Below are positions 55,126-64,000 of a DNA stretch of 64,000 nt, in pieces (within the stretch, counting starts at the first letter, position 1; every line of letters begins with the position of its first letter). Both the position numbers and the translations under genes were made by a program. Under the pieces are notes generated by a model. The model searched no databases. It had not been told where the DNA came from and saw only the letters and a list, made by a program, of their open reading frames with translations. The DNA comes from Tretioscincus oriximinensis. Taxonomy: Eukaryota; Chordata; Lepidosauria; Squamata; Gymnophthalmidae. Where the stretch lies: NCBI GenBank assembly GCA_022410635.1, contig JAJVDF010000001.1, positions 12,944,080 through 13,008,079 on the forward strand, read 5' to 3'.

Positions 55126-58100
55126 CACTAATCTCTATGGTGCTACAAGGTCACCTTACCAGAATTTCTCTGATAACTTTGTGGCCACTCTGAGGGCTTT
55201 GTTTTGCAGAACTTTATACTGAAGCTTGTATTCTTGTAGCTCCTGGCAGCGCACATGCTATTGTACTGCAGCTTTTGATATTTTTCACTTCCTCATAGCT
55301 GCTATAATTTCAGCATCATGTGTAGCTTTCATAACCCAAATTTCCCACCCATGTCTTAAGAGAAGCTTTTGGGTTATTTTTAATTCATTGCCTTTCGAAT
55401 TTACTTTCAAGCTGCAAATTAGTTAAAATGCCCTCAACCCACCATGTTTGCTTGTTCTCTTTAGAAACAGCATATTCTTTTGTTTGTAATATAATTTCCT
55501 TGATTAGCTATTATTAACATTTCCTATCAAAAATGAATTTACATGTGAATTATCTCATTAATTCTGAACCAGCCAATTATTGTCTCTGGTGAACAAAGTA
55601 ATTATACTAGGGCCTACTTTTTGTGGGATTTTCCTCTGAGGTTTGGGAATGATGACAGCTACTGAATGCCAGATTGTGCAGGTTCTAACACATGCATAAA
55701 TATGTCAAAAACATTTGTGCATCAGGTGAAGAAACTTTTTTCTTTAGCGTGCACAACTGGTTGACACGAAATCAGATTATTGTAAAATGAGTTAAACTGC
55801 TTAAGTAACCTGCACGTTAACTAAATGAGTTTATAGCAAGAAATCATAGTCTTTTCACCCTAGCAGCTACCAGTTCTTGAGTTGGAATTTTGATTTTCTT
55901 ATTAATGTGCATCCTAAGCCCTAAGAACATGAGACCTGTTGGGTTTTTAAGGCCATCTGCTTCACTTAAACACTGTTCCAACAGCTCCTAATTTGGGAGG
56001 AAAGAAGACTGAATTTCTATTGCTTTTCTGCTTCCCCAAACAAGATTTTCTAGCCTCACTATTCACTGTAGGACCAGGAATGTAGACTATTTTGGGGTGG
56101 GAACTATTTATCATTGGGTGGGGAAAGGAGCAGCTAGAACATCCCCCTGTCCAGTTGTAGGCAGCAGTTATGGGAGTATATGATTCCCTGCAGCAGACCA
56201 TTGCTGTCCCTGTAGAAGTCAGTAACAGGAGTCTCACCAGTTTTTTTAATCAATTATGCTTTGCCCTTTTTTTCAATGGCTGATATTTGTATATCAGTGT
56301 AGTTGCACAAACATCTACCACTAGAAACACACTCCATTGTGTGTTCATATATCTCATTGCTGACAACTGTAGGAACTATCAGCTATTTAAAATTCGTGAT
56401 ATGAAAGCATAATTTTACTGATTGATAGGTACTAGAAGCATAGATAGTATGTGGAGGAAGTGATGGCACCTTCTTCATTTATGTACATTTACACCTCATA
56501 GCTATGCCCACAAATTATTAGGACTGGATTGATGGGGAAGGAATTTCCAGTCCTCTCTTTCCCATCTAGAGATGCCTGGTTTCCACCCTAAAAAACTCCA
56601 GATCCTGGCCCCACAGTTAAAAGAAACAGGACTCGCTCTCAGANGTGGCCTGAGAATAAAAATAGTTCAAATCTGCTTTTAATCCACTTCTGAAAGGGAA
56701 ATCCCATAAAAGTCCACAGGACTGCAAATACAGAGAAAAGGGGAACCATTTCCCATTTTAATTAAATGGCAAGATTGTGATTCCAGTGCAAGAAGCAATC
56801 ATTTTCTATTTGTTTTAAAGTGCCATAGTGGTCAACCCAAAATGCTTCTGGGCCTTTCACTCAGAAGACAAAGAGAAAATCTTTGCCTATTTTCAACTCC
56901 CTATAAATGGCCTTTAGAGATATCCTGTGTAGTACTTAGACACTCATTCCAGAAACCATTGATACATTTGGCCTCCATTATATTTTCTGTAAGAAGGAGC
57001 ATTCTCCATAATACAGGATGTCTGGTTCAGCCTATTGTGACAGACATTCTGTATTATGGAGTGGCCACCACCTGAACCTGTGCTTTTAGTTGGAGCATTT
57101 AAACCAGTGGCTTTTGCAATACAGTAGATGTCTAGGCATCAGGCTTTTCCTGTCCACATTTTCCCTGCCACAATGCTGTACACAATACTACAATAGGTAT
57201 TGTGCACCATCACATCACCAGGAATGAGCACAAACTGAGTGCCTCTTCCCATCCTTCCCCCCACCCCCTCTCTGGAGGAAGCACCCAGTATAGGCTTCAG
57301 CTATCTGGTGCAGCATGAGTAAAAGTCTTAATTTAAGGTGGAAGAGCCCCATTTATGCCCTTCCTTGTCCTGTGCCAGGGGCCCCTGTCCCCCTTGCCCT
57401 TACCTTGTGATGCCATAGCTCTTAATATACTAGTGTTTGGTTGCTGTTAAGAAACATTTTTCCATGCAACCTAGCTGGTGGCTTTGGTAGATAAAACGTA
57501 ATTGCAGATGTTTACAAGGAATCATACATACAAATGGCTTAATTTGCCTGTCTTTTCATGTGGCTAGTAAACATACATTGCAGTTTTTTCTCCTGCTGTA
57601 GAAACAGGTCGTAAACTTGAAGGCTGCCTTCCATTTCCTCATTTCTGTAATCTTCAAGCAGAAAAATAAGGGATAATTTTAATCAAGCCTAAGCTTGTCA
57701 TTTGAGTCCGTCATTGTCAACGGTCGCTTCGTTCCCATCATCAGTGCTGCATTAGGAGCAAATCCGAATTCTTTGATTATTAAAGTGGATGGAAAATAAC
57801 AGCCCTGTATGTGGCCAAATAGCTCCTCATCAGATGGATCTTTTTTTTTTTAATGATGGGGCCTGGTAGTTTAATGCAAAGCTTAATCAAGAGCTCAAGA
57901 GTGGTTTTCGCTGGTGGATTTCAACTTTACGCTTGAAATTATATTTGTCTTTCAGAAGCTGCCACTTTGTTTTCCTCACTCTTCCAGTAGGTGGTTCCAA
58001 GATGCACATTTTCGAGCACTGACATTCCAAAATGACACAAATTGCAGAGTATNAACTATTGGCCTGTGACATCTAAACTGGTGTGGGGTGGGTTTTTTTT

Positions 58101-59984
58101 TTGCTTGTTAAAGATTAGTGTATTTGTCGCACCATAATCTTTTGTGCACTTTATACATGGGCCTTGAAAGCCATATTACTGCCTCTGATAACAGAGAGCA
58201 ATAGTTTGACACTGCAGAGAATATGTGCAAGCTGTGTGCTCATGTGCTCATGTCTAGCAGGTGGGCTTCCTTGTGCAGCTAGTTGGCCACTATAAGAGCA
58301 GGCTTCTGGATTAAATGTTCCTGTGGGTTCAGCCCAGAAGGGCATTTCTTAGATATTTGTGTTCACAAACGTCAGAGCTGTTAATGACAGTCATGACAGC
58401 AGGAGCAAAGACAGAAGGCCAGTACTTGGGAGACTACAAGTAGAGCAAGCTATCCTCTCAGGTTTGTGTAGCTTGTTGGCCAATGAGAAAATGGATTTCT
58501 TGCCTTAGGTTGGTAATAAGTCAGATTTAATGAGAGATTTCTTATAATATTTTTATATTAATGTCCTGCTGCAAAATGGCAATGTCCATAATGTTTCATT
58601 GTATCCCAGTGTATCGCCCAACAGAAGCTGGCTTAAATTGTTCCAAGTATGGAATAAGGTCCATGTTCCTTTGCGTGGTCTACTCCACACAAACCCCTCT
58701 CTGATTCTGAAGCTGACACCAACTTTGTCACTAGGTTGGCATAAAGATCTCCAGTTGCCCAAAGTCCAGGAAGAAACATTTCTGGCCTCAGTAGTGTTCT
58801 TTATTACACTGTTGAAATGAGTCCTGCATGCCATAGGCACCGCAGAGGCACTGTGTCCAATTTTGGGCTCTCAAGCCTCATATAGTCAGTCTTGTGCAGA
58901 TGGAGCATGCTAGGAGAGGATTACACAACTCTGCACTAGTATGCAGATGGAAGAAGCCTAGTGCAGGAAGACCTGTTGACTTCGTTTACAATTTTTCATG
59001 ACTGCACATCATTTTGCACAATTGCAGCGATTTTTTTTAAGATAATTGTTGCTCTTCTTGTTGTATAGTAATATCCAGTTTAATTTGGCTATTTGTTTGA
59101 CTAGCGGTGTTGAACAGGCAACAATGAGCACTTTCAGTTAACTCCCAGGATAAACAGTTGCACATGGAACTGAAAGCTTTGGAAATTAAGCTGATCTAAA
59201 AGCAACCTTCACATAAGCATTTGACGTGTCATTACATTGTAAAGGTCTTTGTGGTTTGGTACTGTGGGGAAAAATATGAGCGTAATTTAAATTTGCAATG
59301 GTATACTCAGAGCAGCGCAAAAGAATAACTGAACTAAAATAATTTCAACTAAGAAGATAAGATGTAAACACAGAGGTGTACTGGCTGCTGAAACTGTGGA
59401 CGCTTTCACATTTACTTTTAGACCGTTCCAGGCAAATTTCAGCTGTCTCTAAAGTGCCCTGAGCAATTCCAATTTTTAGGTGCTGTGGGTAGNTGAAATG
59501 TTCTCCACAAGCATTCCTGTGGCAACAGGAATAGTCCAGGAACGGTGCATTCACAACACTTCTGGATGTTGTGAGATGAATCTGTCTCCATCAACATCCC
59601 TAGTGTCTGCCATGGCTCACCTATGGTTTTGACCTTCAATGTTCATCTGTCGTGTCCTCCTCACTTGGATGAGGAGGACTGTGTTGGGCTTGAGCCTCTG
59701 GCCATAGACATCCTACCAAATATCCCTGAGCCACAGGCAGGGTCTTCTTTTGTGACCATGGCTGAGGAAGGAGAGGAACATATTGATATTCAAGATTTTA
59801 CAATTCACAGAAAGAAATACAAGCACAGAAAAGGTTACTGAGGGCAGCTGAAAGATCTCCTGTAATGAGGCCTGCCCACACTTCTGTTACTTCAAGAAAA
59901 GAGTTCTAAATAAGATGAAAGTTCCAGGGGTAGTAGTAGCTGGGAACTGATCCAAACCTGCTTGTGTTTATCTCTGTTTCTGTT
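55126..59984. other. Largely unassigned; one strong hairpin and a possible conserved island
   Basis: No gene or named repeat is recognised over 4.8 kb. Two things stand out: the hairpin at 57004-57061, and the stretch 57660-57835, which has balanced composition, CpGs (GTCAACGGTCGCTTCGTTCC) and no repeat signature. A 72-codon frame at 59623-59841 has no recognised motif. Confidence 0.35.
57004..57061. repeat. 21-bp inverted repeat with 16-nt loop
   Basis: Arms 57004-57024 (starting CTCCATAATACAGG) and 57041-57061 pair over 21 bp with a single mismatch. This is either a foldback remnant or a small hairpin RNA candidate. Confidence 0.8.
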
Positions 59985-60080
59985 CTAGTGTGAGTTCCTT
60001 TTGTTTTCTTCTAAGGAGTTACAATTTGCCTGGTGTGTTGTTGTGCAGTACTTCTTGGGTCTGCATGTCTGAAATTCAAG
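59985..60080 (+). repeat. Direct repeat, left copy, flanking the L2/LTR block
   Basis: GAGTTCCTTTTGTT, TTACAATTTGCCTGG, TACTTCTTGGG and TGCATGTCTGA recur in the same order at 61045-61135 with indels. Confidence 0.5.
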
Positions 60081-60089
60081 CTTCCCTTT

Positions 60090-61045
60090 GTTTGTTTATT
60101 TATTTATATTTATATTTATACCCTACCCTGTTGGGAATCTCCCCCTGGGACACATATTAGATATAAAATATATTATTAATATATCATTTATAGCTGGAAC
60201 TAGCTATCTAGAAGAGGCCTCTGGGTAAGAATTTTTCAAAANTTCCTTGGTCAAACTGACCTTTCCCTCAACCCTGTATACACTCAGGAACTCTCTTAAT
60301 CCCTCTTTCCTCTCCCTGGGGGCACCTGTGATGGGTAGCCCTGACTCTTGCACTGTCTAACAATAGACACATTTAAATCCCATTACCAACTGGGATGTCA
60401 ACTGTTTGCCTCTGGCCAAGGCAGGCTTGACTCCCTATGGGACAATCTCTTGTGCAAACTTGCCCTAGGCTTCACTATTGTCCAAAGGAAGCCACTCTTT
60501 AACCTTCTTCCCCTTTTCTGTATACCCTTGGTCTCACCTCATTGTTTGGTGCCAATCAGGGTCATCAAAGTTTGGACCCATGGCATGAATCATCTTCCTG
60601 TCAAGTTTGATTGACAGGGGCTCTCAGTGATAGCTACGTTTCCAGTAATTAGGCACACCACACACACACCTATCTCTTCCCCTATTGGTTACTGTACCTA
60701 GGCTGCACCCCTTGGGAGGGGGCATAACGTGTCATCAATACGTAATTTGCCCACGTTGGGTATCCTCCGCCCTTTTCATTCCGTCATGATTCTGATACAC
60801 GCCTTCTGATTCTGATGTCAATAAAAGTGGAGACCCCGGTCTCGTCTGGAGGCTTCCATANACTCGTGGACCTCCTACGTCTCCAGTTACCCTGAAGTGT
60901 CGTCTGTGGGCTGATTATTTTGCCGTGGCTAGTGATACGGACCCCAGGGCAAGCCTCCTCGATTCACCGATCCGGTCACGTTTAATGAGTAAGCCCAACC
61001 CCAATCCTACCCCATATCCAAAGGTCTCAGGTTGTGTTGCCAGTT
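60090..61045 (-). mobile_element. L2 LINE 3' tail, minus strand, split by an LTR
   Basis: TTTATTTATTTATATTTATA, then TACCCTACCC (to 60128), and after the LTR CCTACCCCATATCC, AAAGGTCTCAGG (61006-61031). Joined in order these are the start of the antisense L2 tail (TATACCCCGCCCTATACC then CGAAGGTCTCAGG at 62618). The copy is tiny. Confidence 0.6.
60129..61003 (+). mobile_element. Solo LTR of the left-edge ERV family (LTR family A, copy 2)
   Basis: It starts TGTTGGGAATC and ends CCCAACCCCA, giving a TG...CA layout with matching ends. The poly(A) signal AATAAA lies at 60820-60825. Homology to 844-1590: start (ATATAAAATATA, GAGGCCTCTGGG against GAGGCCTGGG), CAGGCTGCACC against AGGCTGCACCC, CACGCCTTCTGAT, GTCAATAAAA, TCTGGAGG, TTCCAT. 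No internal genes adjoin, so it is solo. CTACCC on the left and CCTACCC on the right flank may be the target duplication. Confidence 0.75.
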
Positions 61046-61135
61046 CTCCGGAGTTCTTTTGTTAATGTTCTATAGCTGAGTTCAGGACAATTACAATTTA
61101 CCTGGTACTTCTTAGTTATTCTTATGTGTGAGCNA
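61045..61135 (+). repeat. Direct repeat, right copy
   Basis: GGAGTTCTTTTGTTAA, ATTACAATTTACCTGG, TACTTCTTAG, TTATGTGTGAGC correspond to 59985-60080; 17 bases present on the left are missing here. Confidence 0.5.
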
Positions 61136-61384
61136 AGACATTGTCCTGCCTTTGCATATCACAGCTAGGGTGGGGTGGCACCCCCGACATAAGAACATTT
61201 GCCAGAACAACACTGCTGTTCTGGTATGTAACATGTCGATATTAGCTGCCTTAGGATTGTCCTCTAACCCTGTTCCACAAATGGTAAGTGTGAATGTGGC
61301 CCATATTTCTCTAAGTGTTATGCAGGAAAAATTACATCAGAGAAGTTTTTCTCACTAAAATATAGGAACTATTGCTGTTTTTCC

Positions 61385-61492
61385 ATCTATCAATGATGTA
61401 GCTGTTTTTAATGTGTTAATTGTGATTTTCTTGTTAACCGCCCTGAGGCCTTCAGTTATAGGGTGGTATAAAAATATAAATAAAAAAAAATT
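61385..61492 (+). mobile_element. L2 LINE 3' tail
   Basis: TTAATGTGTTAATTGTGATT, TTGTTAACCGCCCTGAGGCC, TTCAGTTATAGGGTGGTA and an AAATAAAAA tail. Confidence 0.8.
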
Positions 61493-62556
61493 AGCTTCAG
61501 TTTCCTCTGCAATCCATGATTAGTATATTTTTGTCAATATAAAATTAATAACGAATCTGATAAATCTTTTATGTAGTGCAAGACAAATCCAAAGAAAATG
61601 AATCAATCTATCATCTTAACCACAGAGTTAAATCTCTATGGTTGGGATAGAACGTGATGTTAGGATTGTAGTCACATTCTGTTAAAACTTGTGCCTTTTC
61701 AAGTTGAAACATACTGGGCAACGTTTTTAGAACCATATTTTACTTATAGGGTTCTCTCCTCTTCCTTCGTAGAATATTCCTGTAATTCTTTATCCTTAAA
61801 TGTTTTGAAAAAAAGATGGATATATAATTTAGGTTATTAAAAGAGTAGCTTTTGCCCTCCACATGCTTCTCTGTGATTTTTCTCCTTCCCCTCCTTTATA
61901 AAACTGATAAAAGCTGTAGGATCTAACATTGTACATTGCTTGGAAGTTTCTAGCTCTTAAAGGCTACTTGTTAAATATGTGTTTTGGTTTAAAAGGGGAT
62001 GTACAAAAAGGAAGTTAGCTTTTAAAAACTGGTTCTCTGCCTATTGCAGCTTCCCTTAGTTTTCTAAGATGAAATAAGTAAAATCATTTTGGCCCAATTT
62101 GTCTTCTACATGTTCACGGAAATGAAGACAAATTTTACAAGAATTAGATTTACACAATGGAGGTTCTGCTTGATGATACTACTTTGCTTAAAGATGGTTC
62201 TTTGAACAGCCTTTAAACTAAATTAGCCCACAGAGTAATGAACGGGGGGTGGAGGTGGGGAGTTTTGTGTCCCTGAAGTAGGAACTTGCTTAAACTAACT
62301 CCAATTGAAGATTTGGGTAAATTCCAAATGTCCCAAACTTTAATACTGTTTGCTTATTTATTGGCCAATTATGTATACACGAGCCACTTACCCCATATCA
62401 ATGTTACTTTGATAGAGATTGCGACTTGCTGCCTTAATTTTGAATAATGAACATAGGAGGCCAAGTATTTGAATGTAAGTCTCCCATATAACTGAGCCTG
62501 GTATCCTGGATCAACTAATATAATAAAAGCCTTCCTACTCTATGGCCTGAGGGAGC
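61493..62556. other. No recognised feature
   Basis: Nothing recognised. Confidence 0.35.
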
Positions 62557-64000
62557 CCCCCCCTCCTTTATTTATTAATTAATTAATTTATTATTTATTA
62601 TTTATTTATTTATACTTATACCCCGCCCTATACCCGAAGGTCTCAGGGCGGCAAAAACAGTAAAACATCAATACAAAAATTAAAAAAGTATAAAACAATA
62701 TTAAAAGTAGGGATAGAGATGGCATTTCTTCAGCCAAAGGCCAGGCAAAAGAGGTGCGTCTTCAAGGACCTTCTAAAAGAGTACAACGATGATGATAGAC
62801 GCACCTCGAGGGGGAGATTGTTCCAAAGACAAGGGGCAACCACTGAGAAGGCCCTAACCCGGGTTCCCACTCCACTGGCTGTTGAAAGGGGTGGTACAAC
62901 CAGGAGGGCCTCTCCTGCAGATCTTAAGGCACGGGTAGGTTGGTATGGAAGAAGGCGTTCCTTTAGATATTTGGGGGCCAAGTTATTTAGGGCCTTGTAA
63001 GTTAAAGTCAAAACCTTGAATTGGGCTCGGTAGCGAATGGGCAGCCAGTGCAGCTCTTTCAAGACCGGTGTGATGTGTGTCCGGCCAGCTGTCCCTGTCA
63101 GCAGTCTAGCGGCTGCATTCTGCACCAGCTGTAGCTTCCGAACCGTTTTCAAGGGCAGCCCCATATAGAGCGCATTACAATAGTCCAATCTGGAAGTTAC
63201 CAGAGCATGGATTACTGTGGCTAGATCATCCCTGTTCAGAAGTGGCTGTGACTGGCGAACCTGGTGTAACTGGAAGTAGGCATTCCTGGCCACTGCCTCC
63301 ACCTGATTTTCAAGTGTCAGTGCAGAGTCCAGAAGCACCCCAAGATTTTGCACCCGTCCCTTATAGGGTAATTCTACCCCACCAAGGACAGGGTGCCTCC
63401 CCACTTCATGAACCCGGGATGCTCCAACACACAGCACCTCCGTCTTGTCTGGATTCAGCTTCAATTTATTGGCCCCCATCCAGCCCATCATTGCCTCCAG
63501 GCACCTGTCAAGCACTTCAACCACCTCTCCTGATTCAGATGGAACAGAGAGATAGAGCTGAGTGTCATCTGCATATTGATGGCACTTTACTCCAAATCTC
63601 CTGATGACCTCTCCCAGCAGCTTCATATAGATGTTGAACAGCATGGGGGAGAGGATCGACCCCTGAGGAACCCCACAAGTGAGCTCCCATGGTGTCGAGT
63701 AAGACTCCCCTACCAGCACTCTCTGGAAGCGGCCTTGGAGATAGGAACAGAACCACTGCAATGCAGTGCCACCAACTCCTAAACTCCTTAGTCTCTCCAG
63801 GAGGATACCATGGTCAATGGTATGAAAAGCCGCTGAGAGATCCAGGAGAACCAACAGGGTCGCATTGCCCCCATCCCTCTCCCGGAGTAGGTCATCAGCC
63901 AGGGCGACCAAGGCAGTTTCCGTGCCATGACTAGGCCTGAAGCCAGATTGAAATGGGTCTAGATAATCCGCTTCTTCCAAGCATGCCTGCAGCTGAACAG
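62557..64000 (-). mobile_element. L2 LINE, minus strand, comparatively young, runs off the right edge
   Basis: The antisense tail (TTTATTTATT repeats, ACCCCGCCCTATACCCGAAG, GTCTCAGGGCGGC) at 62560-62660 is followed by the 3' UTR and an uninterrupted ORF from 62730 to the edge. The tail is an AAATA-type simple repeat as in the other L2 copies. It is the best-preserved element in the window and serves as the internal reference for the many decayed L2 pieces. Confidence 0.95.
62730..64000 (-). CDS. L2 ORF2 reverse transcriptase, partial, open to the window edge
   Basis: More than 416 codons without a stop. In order it has DYLDPFQSGFRPSHGTETAL, LLDLSAAFHTIDHGILLERL (RT palm Asp region), GVPQGSILSPMLFNIYM, the catalytic YADD at 63575-63564, KLKLNPDKTEVLCVG, NLGVLLD, TSRLDYCNALYMGLP, LQLVQNAAARLLTG, PVLKELHWLPI and the terminal LKTHLFCLAFG before the stop at 62732-62730. 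This covers RT and the C-terminal domain; the endonuclease would lie beyond 64000. The usual FDT is FHT here, a possible weakening at the palm. Its role is target-primed reverse transcription of L2 RNA. Whether the copy is still active cannot be judged. Confidence 0.93.
   Translation of the reverse strand, partial: VQLQACLEEADYLDPFQSGFRPSHGTETALVALADDLLRERDGGNATLLVLLDLSAAFHTIDHGILLERLRSLGVGGTALQWFCSYLQGRFQRVLVGESYSTPWELTCGVPQGSILSPMLFNIYMKLLGEVIRRFGVKCHQYADDTQLYLSVPSESGEVVEVLDRCLEAMMGWMGANKLKLNPDKTEVLCVGASRVHEVGRHPVLGGVELPYKGRVQNLGVLLDSALTLENQVEAVARNAYFQLHQVRQSQPLLNRDDLATVIHALVTSRLDYCNALYMGLPLKTVRKLQLVQNAAARLLTGTAGRTHITPVLKELHWLPIRYRAQFKVLTLTYKALNNLAPKYLKERLLPYQPTRALRSAGEALLVVPPLSTASGVGTRVRAFSVVAPCLWNNLPLEVRLSSSLYSFRRSLKTHLFCLAFG

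Noticed and set aside
63242..63604. 120-codon plus-strand frame
   Set aside because: Antisense of the L2 ORF; the minus strand has the motif-bearing frame.
1..64000. CRISPR array, bacterial operon or phage-like defence system
   Set aside because: No regularly spaced repeats or prokaryotic gene organisation. The sequence is clearly vertebrate repeat-rich DNA.

Overview
This is a vertebrate nuclear window, most likely from a squamate reptile (lizard, gecko or snake). The basis is the repeat mix: CR1, L2, L1 and BovB/RTE non-LTR retrotransposons side by side, tRNA-headed SINEs ending in a pyrimidine-rich CTTCTTC tail, hAT DNA elements with exact 8-bp target duplications, Penelope-like fragments, and class-I-like endogenous retrovirus (ERV) remnants. 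Base composition is AT-rich, there are many isolated N positions, and there is no bacterial-style gene packing. Almost every open frame is either chance or transposon-derived. No tRNA or rRNA gene, CRISPR array or operon is visible.

Layout. 1-1590: the 3' end of an ERV (broken env, purine tract, LTR), running in from the left edge. 2925-3745: an old L2 copy split by an inserted LTR-like block. 4695-5570: BovB fragments. 7133-9390: a long 5'-truncated CR1 on the minus strand. 12634-13920: two related palindromic hAT-type MITEs. 15693-17133: two different minus-strand LTRs, one with a clear promoter and poly(A) layout. 18038-18178: a cluster of CRE-like octamers. 21963-23112: a hAT element built around GATTTAAATC repeats, keeping a small BED-finger-like ORF. 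24905-25677: a plus-strand CR1. 27430-29966: a long L2 copy with endonuclease and RT remnants. 32865-33250: a Penelope-like fragment with inverted ends and a hammerhead-ribozyme-like core.

35811-35956 and 42583-42671 look like two consecutive exons of one real plus-strand gene. They have strong acceptors and donors, their phases match, and the joined frame is open for 78 codons. I do not recognise the protein. If they are real, the region around them is the interior of a large gene, and most of the repeats there are intronic. Further right are SINE copies, a CR1 (44932-45280), a 5'-truncated L1 with poly(A) tail (46549-47160), more L2, CR1 and SINE tails, and a short hairpin (57004-57061). 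At 60129-61003 lies a solo LTR of the same family as the left-edge LTR, inserted into an L2 tail. At 62557-64000 a comparatively young L2 has an uninterrupted RT frame running off the right edge.

Family names come from recognising conserved protein motifs and 3'-end sequences by eye. Boundaries of old repeats are approximate unless a target-site duplication is given.
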